Below are positions 34,950-46,800 of a DNA stretch of 64,000 bases, piece after piece; the first letter of the stretch is position 1, and each line of letters begins with the position of its first letter. The DNA is from Cryptomeria japonica (lineage: Eukaryota > Streptophyta > Pinopsida > Cupressales > Cupressaceae): NCBI RefSeq assembly GCF_030272615.1, contig NC_081414.1, positions 915,501,648 through 915,565,647 on the forward strand, in the 5' to 3' direction. The notes beneath the pieces are model-generated. The model was not told the origin of the DNA and made no database searches. It saw nothing but the letters and a program-made list of their open reading frames with translations. A program made the translations under genes and the position numbers.

Positions 34950-36654
34950 ATGGTATTGATTGTTCCTCAAATGTTGTAGGAAGAGAGAAGATGATTGAAC
35001 TAAGAGAGATGAAAAATGAATAGTGATAAATTTAAGAAACCCCCTCTCAAATGATTGTATAAAATATTGGCAAATATTTATTTTAAAAAATAATAATAAT
35101 TTTTATTAGCAAATCTTTGCTTTTTTAAAGAAAAATAGTAATTTTATTGTCGAATTTTTTGATATCAATTTTTTTGGTAGAAAATATTGGTAAATCTAAA
35201 AAAATAATATGAGTATGTATTAATTACTATTGCAAATCCTTTCATTTAAAAAAACTAGTTTTTTAAAGAAAAGTAAAGGCCCGAAAGTGCAAATCACTAA
35301 TGAGTTTAAGGGGGACTCTACTTTATTTAGTTTCTACCATTAACTTAAAATAATCTAATAGTCCTCTTTGTATTTTGTGAGATAAAACGTATCAACAATT
35401 TGTAATTCTCATTGGGTCAAAAATTGCTTTTAGGCCATTGATTTTCATTGAGGTCAACAATTCAAAAGCAATTTCAAACCCCATGAACATTACAACTTGC
35501 AGGTTTAATTTACCTCATGGAATACAATGAAGGTCATTAGATTATATTTTAAATCAATGGTGGCAACTAAAATTGTTGATATAACCCTAAAGTAACTAAT
35601 AACTATGATGCATTATTGACAAATAAATTTAGATTTTTACAATAAATTATAAAATGTTAGTGAAACTGATCCAATCATGTATCAAATATTGTTGCGAATC
35701 TTTGAGTTAAAAAAGTTAATAAAATAAATTCTCTAGTGATTTAAATAACACTAAAATAAAAATTTGTAAAAATGAGGCGATTTCGGTCACCTTAAAAGCA
35801 GAGATTATTAACCAAATTTTGATTCCCAAATTTTAAAAAATAGCCAACTCACGAATATTAGCCACTAAAAATTCCACTGAAAATGAATGCAACTAAATAA
35901 GAACACAAACAACAAATTCTGTAAAATATGTATTTAGAGTACTCAAGAGAAGAAAATAAATAAGACCATTTTACTAAAATTTGAATTTGAATTTTAGAAT
36001 ACAAAAGTTCAAATTTACAATTACCTTCTCAACATTAAAATGACCTTTGGTAGTCAAGCAAACACATCTAAGTAAACAAGTACTATATGGAGGTAATATA
36101 TAGACAAGTTTAATAAATATTAGAATCAGATTAATGTATTGTACCATGTGCATATAAAAATAATACCAGAGCTAAGTATTTGAGAATATCAATGTATGGC
36201 GATAAAATGAAACCAACCTCATACAAAATTGATGTTCTTATCAATATTCATATGTGTTTATATATTTCTGAAAATAAACAAACAATTTTACCATCACAAA
36301 CACATACAAAAGATATTAAAGAAAGTTGAATGTATTTTGACATTTAATAAAACAAATTATCTATTTAGTTAATAAATTAAATATAGGTTAAAATCGGCCA
36401 GCCTTAAACCCCACACACTAAGCAACATATTAGGTCTAGAGAATGTTAGTCAATTCTAAGTATTTTAACACTTTTAAGCTTAGAAATGTATTCTTAATAT
36501 GACCACGCACATTATGCAACATATTAAGCCTAGAAAATATCTGTCAACTCTGAATGTTTAACATTTTTATGCCTACAAATATAAACTTAATGTGTGAGAT
36601 TTAAACCATTGGTAAAATTGATGATAATTATACTGTACAATGAATAGAAGAAGT
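34950..36654. other. Gene-free AT-rich stretch with a two-unit tandem repeat
   Basis: No coding region is supported. Two diverged units of about 100 bp lie near 36400-36500 and 36507-36600 (caacatattaggtctagagaatgt against caacatattaagcctagaaaatat). Confidence 0.5.
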
Positions 36655-36812
36655 TGAGACTTCCTCGGAGTATTTAGCCGTGCTAGTCAAGTTATCTCTT
36701 TGAGACTCCGTCTGATGCCAAGATTCTTGCTTCTGAACAACACTTGGGCATTCTCACACGTTGTTTTCAGTACGTTTACTATCGTTTGCCATGTTCCACT
36801 AAATGAGTTATT

Positions 36813-36817
36813 CTGAG
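36813..36817. repeat. Target site duplication CTGAG, left
   Basis: Directly left of the TGTAGACG start and repeated at 38286-38290. Confidence 0.8.
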
Positions 36818-38285
36818 TGTAGACGTATAAAAATGACCATATTCCTAAATGAATATTTTATGTTCATTTCTCTATTTAATTAAATCCAATTTAATTAAAT
36901 TATCCACATTCCTCTATTTAATTAAATAAGTTACTCAATTTATTTAAATTAAATTCACTATACCCATTTAATGAATAAATCATTTTATTCAATTAAATCC
37001 CCCTAGCCACTTTTAATTAAATTCAAATTTAATTAAATAGTTATCCTAAATTGAATAAATCAAATTTATTTAATTACAACCAAATTGAATGAAAATCAAA
37101 TAATTCAATTAAATCCTATTATCCTCCATCCACTTGCAAAATCCCAAACCCCTTCCTAATCCCTTCTAGAATCTTCTAATCGATTCTAATTAACATAACC
37201 CTCCTCTAAATTTTGTCACATCCCTAAGCAAAGGGAGGTCACTTCTCAAATGGCCCAAAGTCTTGGATAACCATTGAAGGTTTTCAACCTTCAACCACCA
37301 AAACCCCCAAAGTCTTTGAAAACCATTGAAGGCTTCCAACCTTCAACCACTTAATCCCCAAAGTCTCCAATAACCATTAATGGTTATTTCAAACCCTCCC
37401 ACATGGTTAAAACATTTGTTTTGACTCAACCTCTATCCAACCCAAGGGTCTCATCAGGTCATTAATGCTTTGACCATGATTATCTCTTAATCATTTGCAC
37501 AAAGGTTTATCTTTGGATTAGATCCTAATTCATTGGGTAAACCTAACTTAGACTTGACCCTTAGCCTTTAGATAACTATGAGGTCTTCTCAGGCCTTTAA
37601 TGCCTCCAACCTCTTCTTTCAACCCAATCCTGTGTGGACATTTGTCACCCTATCATTGGTGCAAATTGTGCACATGGATCCCCAACTTTCAAACCTGGCC
37701 CTTGATTAAACCTTTCAATCCTGACCATCCATTGCCTTGTTTGTGCTATAAATAGAGCCCTCATTCCTCCATTCTTAACAATCATCTTTCAAATTTGAAG
37801 CATCACACTTATGCTCAAATTGTTTCAAGCTTTCATATCATTTTATGCTCATCATTTAGCCTCTCTTTAGATCATAAATTAGACTAATATGCATGCTTAG
37901 ATTACTTTCTTTATCATTTTAGTTCAATTATAGACTAAATATAGTATGCTAGGATAGTATCCATACTAACCTTGTCATCTTATAGTTAGTTTATTGCATT
38001 TCTAGCATCATACCTAGCTTATAACACATCTCATACTAAAATCAGTTAAAAATCTCTCTCGTTCTCATATTTGCCATCCCTAAATCATTTTGCTCAGTAA
38101 TCTGAGAGCAAAACATTGGTTTGAGGGACATTGTGAGATAGAGAACCATGGGACCCTCCTTGGGAAGCTGAGTAACACTACGTTACTCCATAGCTTGCAT
38201 CAAGAAGTCCCGTGTGTGTGTGTGGACTGGTATTTCTTGTAATTTTCACGTTTTAAGTTTTATTTGCCCACTTTTCCCGCATACA
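36818..38285 (+). mobile_element. Solo LTR of an LTR retrotransposon
   Basis: 1,468 bp beginning TGTAGACG and ending GCATACA, with the 5-bp duplication CTGAG on both sides and no coding sequence. It carries a TATA box, CTATAAATAG, near 37746-37755. The first 300 bases contain many aatttaattaaat-type palindromic units. Solo LTRs form by recombination between the two LTRs of one element. The TATA-box orientation suggests the plus strand. A gypsy origin is likely from length and style but unproven. Confidence 0.75.
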
Positions 38286-38290
38286 CTGAG
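38286..38290. repeat. Target site duplication CTGAG, right
   Basis: Directly right of the element end ATACA; it matches 36813-36817. Confidence 0.8.
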
Positions 38291-38620
38291 ATCTATTAAT
38301 TGTTCACGTTATAAGAAACTAATCAGAAGATGATAAAGTTGTAGATTTTATTAAATCTTTCTACGTATGAGATACGAAAATTATCAGTAGGTGTTTTGAT
38401 ATAAGTCCTTAACAAAGGACAAAGGAATTAGCATAGACACCGAACGATGATAGACACCTTTTAATGTTCATTCCCACCAACCATCAGTAGTTCTTACGTG
38501 TGGGTATCTATCAATTCCCATAAACAGGTTTTGCTTATCATTTCATATCATAACGTGTGGGTATTACCTTATCTGTCAATTCCCGGTCTTTGTGATCAAA
38601 AGAAGATTTGCAATGTATTT

Positions 38621-39307
38621 TCATTCAACTTCTATAGGTCACCTTCTTGAGTACAGTAGTAGAGAGACAACGATCAGTGTTTAAATTTACATTCATATAA
38701 ATTCGTATAATAGGATACAGTTTGTAGGGCGGCTTCCCGAATTGAATAAATTGTTTCAAAACGATTTGTAAGGAAAAGGAGAAAGAAATTATAGGATATC
38801 TCATGAAGATCTAGCTTCTAAAATTTTGAAGGCTATCTTTCAAAATAATGTCCTTCATTTTCAAACTGGTCATATGTGATGAAGATTTAGACAAAAGTAT
38901 AATTTGAACATTGATAATTTTGACATGCCTAATAGGATTTGAAGAATTATTAAAGCTTGGTATTTATTTCATTATATGAATAAGAGGCCTACAACTAGAT
39001 CACATATAGCTTCCAACATTTGGATCTAAGTTCACCCTTTGGCTATTACTCATAGAATGAAAATTGTTCAACCAACTCCACCACTGCCCACTCTAATGGT
39101 GGCCTAACAAGTCCCTAGAACCTCTGTAAATTGGAATAGTGACAATCCATTGATCTTTATAGTTCCTCTAGCTACATGGGACCCTATTCTTACAAACTCT
39201 CTTAGACATGAGGACTTAGAAACACCAACCAAGCATCTATAAGAATGTAGTGGAAATATGCATTATACATTTTATCATAGAACAAAATATAGCTTTGACG
39301 TTACTTA
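38621..39307. other. Gene-free stretch
   Basis: No intact ORF. Near 38780-39240 an interrupted plus-strand reading looks protein-like (for example AITHRMKIVQPTPPLPTLMVA), but I cannot assign it. Confidence 0.4.
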
Positions 39308-40345
39308 TGTTGAACATACCACATAACTAAGAGGGAGGGAGCAAAGGGAAGGGGGCTAAATCAGTATAGATCAATTCTTTTTCAGATCTATATAGCTAAC
39401 AATCTTCTTTTGTAATTACAAAGCATGAAAGCACAAAGCACATTCAACACATGAACACCAAATTTATGTGGAAAACCCTATAAGGGAAAAATAAAAATGA
39501 GGATCATACTCATAATATAATAAAATTGATTACAAGGTTTTAAACTAACTAGCAACAAACAATATGCATGTGATGGGCTTGCAATGCTAAGGCACACAAC
39601 CAAGTAGGGCAAGATACAAAGAAACTTGCAAAAATGAGACATGGTATCTCAAGGCAAGATACAAAAGTCTAACAAAAAACTCACTTTCCACTGACAAACA
39701 AGAGAAATAGTTGAAATTGAAATGAGTAGGATCTCCTAATCACATCTAAACACAAATACTGTATCTAATCACTATTGCTCAGAAGATATAGCTATCAAGA
39801 CACTTCTCAATTGACTTTCGGACATCTCCAACACAAAATTTGCTTGAGTGTTATTCTCATCAGCTTCACATGATTCATACTCATTCCACACATTAATACA
39901 TACAACCATACATTATTATATACAAAGTTCACCATTAAAACCCTCAATAAGAACAACCAAAATAGAATAAGCAATATTACATAAATTATGCCATCTGGAC
40001 CTAAAACAATCACTCTGATCCTCTCCAGGAGATAAAGAGGGACCCAAACACATCATATTACATTAATTAAAATAGATTCCATTGAACCACACACACTAAC
40101 ACACTCTCCAAGATCGACACCAAATAAAACATGTAGAAAGATAATGATACACATCGATCAGTCAGCCCAAAAGCATCTTCCAATGCAAATTAATAAGTGT
40201 GGATCACCATGGTCACCACATGCCATGGTGAGATCCATATCAACAATCTAACTCCCAAAAGAGCATAATATGAACAAGATAGATCAACTGGAACAATTGA
40301 GACTCAACATCAATAGATATTAAAGAATAATCAATAGTACAAGTT
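39308..40345 (-). repeat. Copia-type LTR, minus orientation
   Basis: It starts TGTTGAACA and shares many blocks, reverse-complemented, with the plus-strand LTR 33405-34663, including the gaacacc...tttatgtggaaaaccctataaggg region and gataaagaggga. The right end is uncertain; homology fades near 40345. No PBS or PPT is seen at either side. Confidence 0.5.
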
Positions 40346-43300
40346 CAAACTATTGGGAGAGTTTGGCACAATGATTGGTTATTCTTCTTTTTTAGTTTGA
40401 TATGATTGGATTAGATGAAATGAGAAAATGCAAGAATTTTGTATAAAGATGCAAATTCGATAATAATCAACATTTATAGTAAACATGGTTGTCGACAATT
40501 TTCTTCTGATGATGAAGTTGAGCCACAATAATTTTCAAACTTGAAGGGAAATGGTTGGCAAAAAGTGCTTTCATAGCATAAAAGAGATCTAAGGTGGTAT
40601 CCTCATGAGACAGCTTACAAAAAATAGCAAGTTGGTTGCCACAAATGTGAAGAAATCCTAATGTGTGCTAGATGGCATGGTTACAATATGAAATCCACCC
40701 TGATTGCTATGTATGATGACACTAAAGGTTCTAAACCTTTTGTATGTGGGCCAACATGGGTTTATGACTCAACAAAGAAGTGTTTAAAGAAAGAACTAAC
40801 TTTTTGGAAGCCATTGCTGGCCCACTTGCCAATTAATGGGAAAGTGTTCTGACAAGATAATTGTGGGGAGAGGCATGATCAAAAGACTTTAATATGACGT
40901 AAAAGAGAAAAAGTATAGTGTTGTGATAATGGTATGATCAATCCATTTAAGGATTGTCATTTCTCACCTAGAAATTGCTTTGCATATTCCAAACAACCTA
41001 AGGGTGGTAGTATGAATTAGGATCATAAAGACCCAATTTATTATATATATTAAACTAAGTTTCTCATTCACTAGCTATGCAAAAAAAGGAAAGGACTCTT
41101 CTTTGTCAAATGCCACCTTAACCATTTTAAAATCAATGCACAAAATCCAAGTAGCAGGAGACAATGAATCTCCTATCTATCACTAGAGGGTAGATCTTTT
41201 AGTAGCGTAATTGGGAGCATAAAGTTTAATAATCCCAAAAGAATTATTTTCAATTGAAATGACGATCCAAACAAGCCACTAAGTAGGGTTTAGCCCATAA
41301 TTAATCACACAAGAATGTCACTATGGTACAAGAAGGGTAACAACTTGTCAATCACCAACCTCTTGATTGGAGGTGAAAATCAAGCTAGCTGGCCAAATAA
41401 CCCAACATGTTGTATAAAGCATGAAAGTAGAAATCTTAATTTCCTTAAGACATAACACATCAATACCATGATAATTATATCAAGTATCCCACAAGAAATA
41501 CTTCTTGGTGAGGTTACTAAGACCCATAGGGGCTTCATTGGTTGGGAAATATTATATCATGTGCATTTATATTGGGAGGTTTAATATCTCAAAAATGAGG
41601 GTACATATATTGCCTATCGATGAAAATAGTGGGGTTTTTTAATTCAGACTATGAAAAAAACAATATTTGGTGAAAATAGGAGGACTTTTAATTCAACTTG
41701 TGTATTGGGAAGGGGTGACAAAAAAGGAGTTTAGGTAATTCTTTTTGATAAGGGGGTTCTTTAGTATGCCATGAATGCATGTGCTATAGCCCAAGTTCAC
41801 TAAGTGAAGCCCCCGTGGTGAGACCACAAACATTTCATGAGAGAAAATTCATGTCTGAAAGTCTTGTATACCATCTTTGTCCTCAAGAGAGGAGAACCAA
41901 TTCAAGAAGAATTTTTACCCCTCTTGAAAGGTAGGAAACCCATTCCTTCACTTTTATATAACAATCCCATCTTCCTCCATGCACATGGAAGGGCTATGAG
42001 AGCAGCACATACTATATAGTTGAGTGGTAAGCACCAAAGTTAGCTAAGGATTTTGCACAATAGAGGGACAAATAAAAAATTTAGGGGCGAGAAAATTAAC
42101 AATATATTTCCCTTCTCAGAAGAACCTATGAAACATGTGGTGACAATAATGAAGGAACAAGCTCTTTAGGTTCATTTGCCACACTGCTAGACGAGATATA
42201 GTTCTCCTTGTGATTTACCGTCATCGATTTTTCTTCTAATTTAGAATCTTAGGAGCACACAAAGGGTCATAAATTTCTAGATGGGTTTTGGCCCTTGGAA
42301 TAACCAATAGATAATCCTTAATTTCGTGCTTAGAAGATTTTCAATGGAAGCAATTATTTGGCAAATTCAAATAGAGCACACTTTGGGTGTGACAAAGACC
42401 TCCTATTTGAATGTCAATCGTGTCTTTGAGGTTAGAAGACAAATCCATTTTGACATATATTTGTTTCTAGGGTTGGACATGATAAAATTAGTCTGGTTTG
42501 ATACAAATGAATTTCCCAAGGGAAGAAGTAATAGGAAAAGGAAAATACAAACATGGCAATGGAATAACCATAAAATATATCCAAAAGGTAACATGGGGTT
42601 TCATGTTCTTATAAATAAAAATATCTTGAGACCAAGGGTGAAACACAAGCAAAGACATCTTGGCATACCATGGGCCATTCTAGAAAATGGCCCAAACATG
42701 GTTAACCTCAAAAAAAATAAAAAATTCCTTTGGTAAAGTTTTGGACACTATCAAGATGAACCCCAAGAGGGCCCCATGCATTGTTAACCCAATCCCTAAG
42801 CATGCTTTCTGTGGGTAACCCTCCCAACAAAATAACCTATAAGTGTATGCTTCATTAAACATTGACATGCAAAATAAATTTCTAGAATGGATAAAACCAC
42901 ATCTGTAGGGTTATCATAAGACATTTGTAGGGTTATCATAAGCCATACCTCATGGAAAAGAAATTACACAAATTTGTAGAGTTGCTTCTTCATTGGAGCC
43001 ATCAATACCAGATGCTGAAATATCAATACCAGCATCAACTAATGGTATAAAGTTGGTTGAGGCAATTATAAAACTAAAGGTCTCATAACAAATGTGGAGT
43101 GATGCAACAATAACAATGACAAACAATAGTATGCAGAAAAAAAATCCAAAAAACCTTAGTAGAGCCAAAAACATCAATCTCCAAAAGGGTTCTTCTATAA
43201 AAATAAAAAAATAAAGTTGTAAGAAGTAGACTTTGGGTAATATTGGGGTAATAAGGGATTTAGTGAAAAATTGGGCTGTTTTATAGATATGTTTACGGTT

Positions 43301-44989
43301 TGAAACTTGTAAATTTTATTTTCACATGGTCTCTCATATGTCAAGTACATTGCTATTTATGTGACATCAAAATTATAAATTGTAAATAGATCAACTTAAA
43401 GGTTGGAGCACTAGAGGATGGAGGAATTTTCATCATCTCGAGCTAGACTCTCACTTTGAGATTGTGTTTTCCATGAGAATCACTTTTGGCTTTATTTTAT
43501 TCCTTTCCTTTTAGCTTTCATTTTTGGAGCTGATAGATTTGAAGAATGCATATATTATGATTTTTGATCTTTGAAGGTAGGTAAGGGTTTTGTGTTGAAC
43601 TAAATATAGATTGTTTCCAAAAGAGTTCATAAAGTTTTGACTGAAGAATACACACTTATGAGGGTCAAGAGACAATTTGATTGATCCCTTTTATGTAGAG
43701 CTCAATACGGATTATCATCCAATAATTTGGTGGTTATGTTTGGTTGTTCGAGGAGAAAAGAACTTGAGAATTTATGTCAAAGCTACACCTTTATGAGGTT
43801 CATGAGGCAACTTGATGGAGGTCCACCTAATTTAGGACTTGTTTCTTAAAAGAAATATATTCTCAAAAATGTGTATTTATTTAAAGTAACTAACAAGTTT
43901 TTGATGAAAGCCTTCACGGGGTCCCTTGGCTAGGTGAAATATGAGATTTCAGAGGTTCATTTATAAGAAAAATGTAATAAGGGGGGAATATTTGTAAATG
44001 GTAGATAGTTAATATTTAAATCATTAAATTGTTTTGGTTATTTGTCTTATATGAATATAGTCATCGAGTAGATGGTTATATAGTTAGCAAGTATATTTCA
44101 CCTATATATCTATTTGTCATTCATCAATCCATAATGAAAACATTTTTACCCTCATTTTCTCTCACAACAAAGTAGCTAGATGAGTAAGATTGGTGGATGC
44201 TTCAAACAATCTTTTTTTTCTCCTTTAAATCAAGGGGGTTCATTGGGTATATCATCGAAGGTGTTAATTTATACTAGCATAACAATAGTAGATTAATTTG
44301 TGCTATGTGTTTGATACTTAATTGTTGAGTCCTATTAAAATAGTGGTTATTAATATTAAAATAATAAAGACCTCCATTAAAATCATTGAATAACATAATC
44401 TATATAAAATACCTAAACAAAAGATAATTTAATTATCCCTTTAATTCAAAAATAAAATTCTTAATTGAATTTATTCACTTCATCCCCAAACCCACATATT
44501 ACATAATCAACAAACTTAGATTATCAGCATCAATCATCCAACACTTCTCTTCTACAGCTCTATATCATGGAATAAATTGCCACTACATTTTTATCCTTTA
44601 GAATTTATATATCATATAATAAAATTTATTTTATAAACAAACAAAAGTAACACATAATGCCTTTCTGCTGCCAATTTGTAGATGACTTTTAATAAACCAT
44701 TATTTTAATGAAAAACAACCCATAAAAATATATTTGTATAGCAATGAAATGGTAAAAATACATTTGACGAACTAATAAAAGACATCTCAGCGAAACCTTG
44801 AAAAGTCCCCCGAGGCAAACATTGATGATAGACTCTTATAAAAAAGACAATAGTAATATTAAATTAATTGAATTGTTTAGAGGCTGATATCTTCTTTCGA
44901 GATGTTCTTCTTCTGTGATAGCAGAGATCTACAATGCTCTAATTTATTGGGAAGCCTCTATCTTCTTCTATACTGAAGTATTTAACTGC
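40346..44989. other. About 4.6 kb without a supported gene
   Basis: Longest ORF 42326-42736 (plus, 136 codons) starts MLRRFSMEAIIWQIQIEH and has no motif I know. On the minus strand near 41160-41060 the reading WILCIDFKMVKVAFDKEESF recalls the WR-C-DYRKLN region of gypsy reverse transcriptase, but the case is weak. A 24-bp direct duplication (tgtagggttatcataag) lies at 42906-42945. Confidence 0.35.
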
Positions 44990-45706
44990 TTATCTAGCAC
45001 CTTGGAGGTCTGGAGGAGGAGGCTTTAATGTCGCCTTTCATCTAAACCATCCTCCACAATAAACACCATACTCAAACCCCATGGCAAGTGATCATCATAG
45101 TAGCAGTACAAATACCACGCCCCTAGACCAAAAACAAATTCCATTACTTTCTTTAGTTATGTCTATCTACACAAAACCAGTTGAATTAGTAATAAAATAT
45201 TTCAATATCACCTGGATTGTCAGCTTTGAATCTTAGTGCAACCCATCCTTTGATGGGAACTCCCACAGTATTGTGAAATGGAGGATCGATGAGATTGAAG
45301 TTAAGTGGGTCGACTTGGGCATCGTAGTTTCCAACAATGTGCATTGGGTGGTTCTCTGCAAGCAAAATGCTTGTTCCCTGTAAAACCAATTGCACTGTAG
45401 AATTGAATTTAAGAACCTTCGCTTTAGTTGCACGGACTGGAACCCAAAGGCTGGAAGATATGTTTTGTCCAGTATAATTGAAATCAAAGGACGTGGTCTT
45501 GAAGGAAAGTCTGTTTTGAAGACCCCTTTTATGTCAAAGTAAAAAGCTTGGAGAATGCCAATGCTGGGCTTCACAAACGATATGTTGTTCATGCTTGCAG
45601 CGAGTCTGAATCCGTTTGGGCCTGCACAAGTCTGATTGAGGGGACAAGCAAGCAACCCAACTGTTGCACTTCTGATAATATATGGATGATAGATTCTTTT
45701 GGAGGC
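44990..45706 (-). pseudogene. Laccase pseudogene (part of exon 5 and last exon)
   Basis: Exon-5-like sequence (45706-about 45212) encodes [39 protein letters not shown] and [11 protein letters not shown], matching the middle of the intact laccase at 46801-53207. Frameshifts follow. A deletion removes the HLHG part of the copper-binding HPMHLHG, leaving [14 protein letters not shown]. The intron position is kept (KADNPG then a GT donor near 45212, acceptor near 45123). The last exon encodes AWYLYCYYDDHLPWGL where the intact gene has [16 protein letters not shown], so both His of the HCH motif are Tyr. Exons 1-4 are absent. A truncated tandem duplicate lying 1.1 kb downstream is the simplest origin. 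Confidence 0.88.
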
Positions 45707-46800
45707 TAGTTTTTTTTTCCATGAATATATTTTGCAGTATCTTTGATGGGTATGTTGTCTATTCTTTCCATATGAACTCTAAATGTTTATTTGCTTGAAT
45801 TTTCAATTGAGTTATATCAAAATTATCATTATATTAGGCTACAAGTTTTCTTTGATAATTGTTACATTTTTTTGGTTTGTGCACCAAAAGATTTCAATTT
45901 AATTAATTAAGAATTTTTATATATAAATATCCAAAATCTCATTATTAGAAGAAAGTATCAAAAGTCATTAGAATTATGAAATGTATTGACAAAAATTAAT
46001 CAATAACTGAATTTCATTAGAAAGGCTCTAAAGAAATCTAGATTACTGCATCCTCATGGCATGCATGCTATGTCTGTGAACTTGCACCACTTCATAGGCA
46101 CTAGAGTTGCTACTCAAACAAGACAAGCTCATCTCCTATTACCTTAAAGAAAGATCAATTATGTTTATTAGCACAACAAAATAATTATGAATTAGGTGTA
46201 AGAGGAAAGGAGAATATATTTAGTGTGACAAAGAAGAAGGCCACACAATGGAGACAAGATCAGATGACATGGTTGCATCCAAGGTACAACTGTATCGTGT
46301 AATACAGTCTTTTCGAATAAATTATTATATGCGAATACTCCTACAATGTAATTATTCTTTTGCTAAACATATTTGTAAATCAACCTCTAAAATCAAACAT
46401 GACATTCCACCAAAACTGATAAGCACCTCTTTTCATTCTTATTTTTTCTTAGCAGCTTATCCCTCACACTGAATGGTGATCTCCACCAATTAAACCATTG
46501 TAACGTCGGCATCCAAAAGTCCGTAGCTAATATTTCATTCTCCTTGTAGAGGAGCATTGAAAAACTGATAGATAATGAAATTATTATATTTTCATGGAAT
46601 TGAATAACAAGGGCGAAACCCAAATATGGATTACATGGTATATCGAAAATAAAAATTAAGGAATGGACATTACCCTGATTTATTAATTTGACATGATCAA
46701 TTCAAGTCGTGTTGAGCAATTATTATTTGTTAATATATTAACTAATAGAACCCATAAAATATATGGTGTTGGTGGGGAATACATTCTATGGACAAGCATC
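45707..46800. other. Spacer between laccase gene and pseudogene
   Basis: No gene. It contains the presumed 3' UTR of the laccase. AATAAT-type sequences on the minus strand near 46714-46725 are possible polyadenylation signals. Short ORFs (46248-46472, 46623-46393) show no motif. Confidence 0.45.

Larger units (their letters stand above)
36655..38620. repeat. Dispersed repeat Z, copy 2 (split by a solo LTR)
   Basis: Left part 36655-36817 and right part 38286-38620 align in order with copy 1 (32495-33010). The gap corresponds exactly to the TSD-flanked insertion at 36818-38285. Confidence 0.6.

Noticed and set aside
41060..41290. Gypsy reverse transcriptase remnant (WILCIDFKMVK reading)
   Set aside because: Only one short block resembles RT and no YLDD or other block was found in order, so it is not called as a feature.
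42326..42736. 136-codon plus-strand ORF
   Set aside because: No recognisable motif, no homologue in the window and no promoter or intron signals; kept only as a note in the gene-free region.
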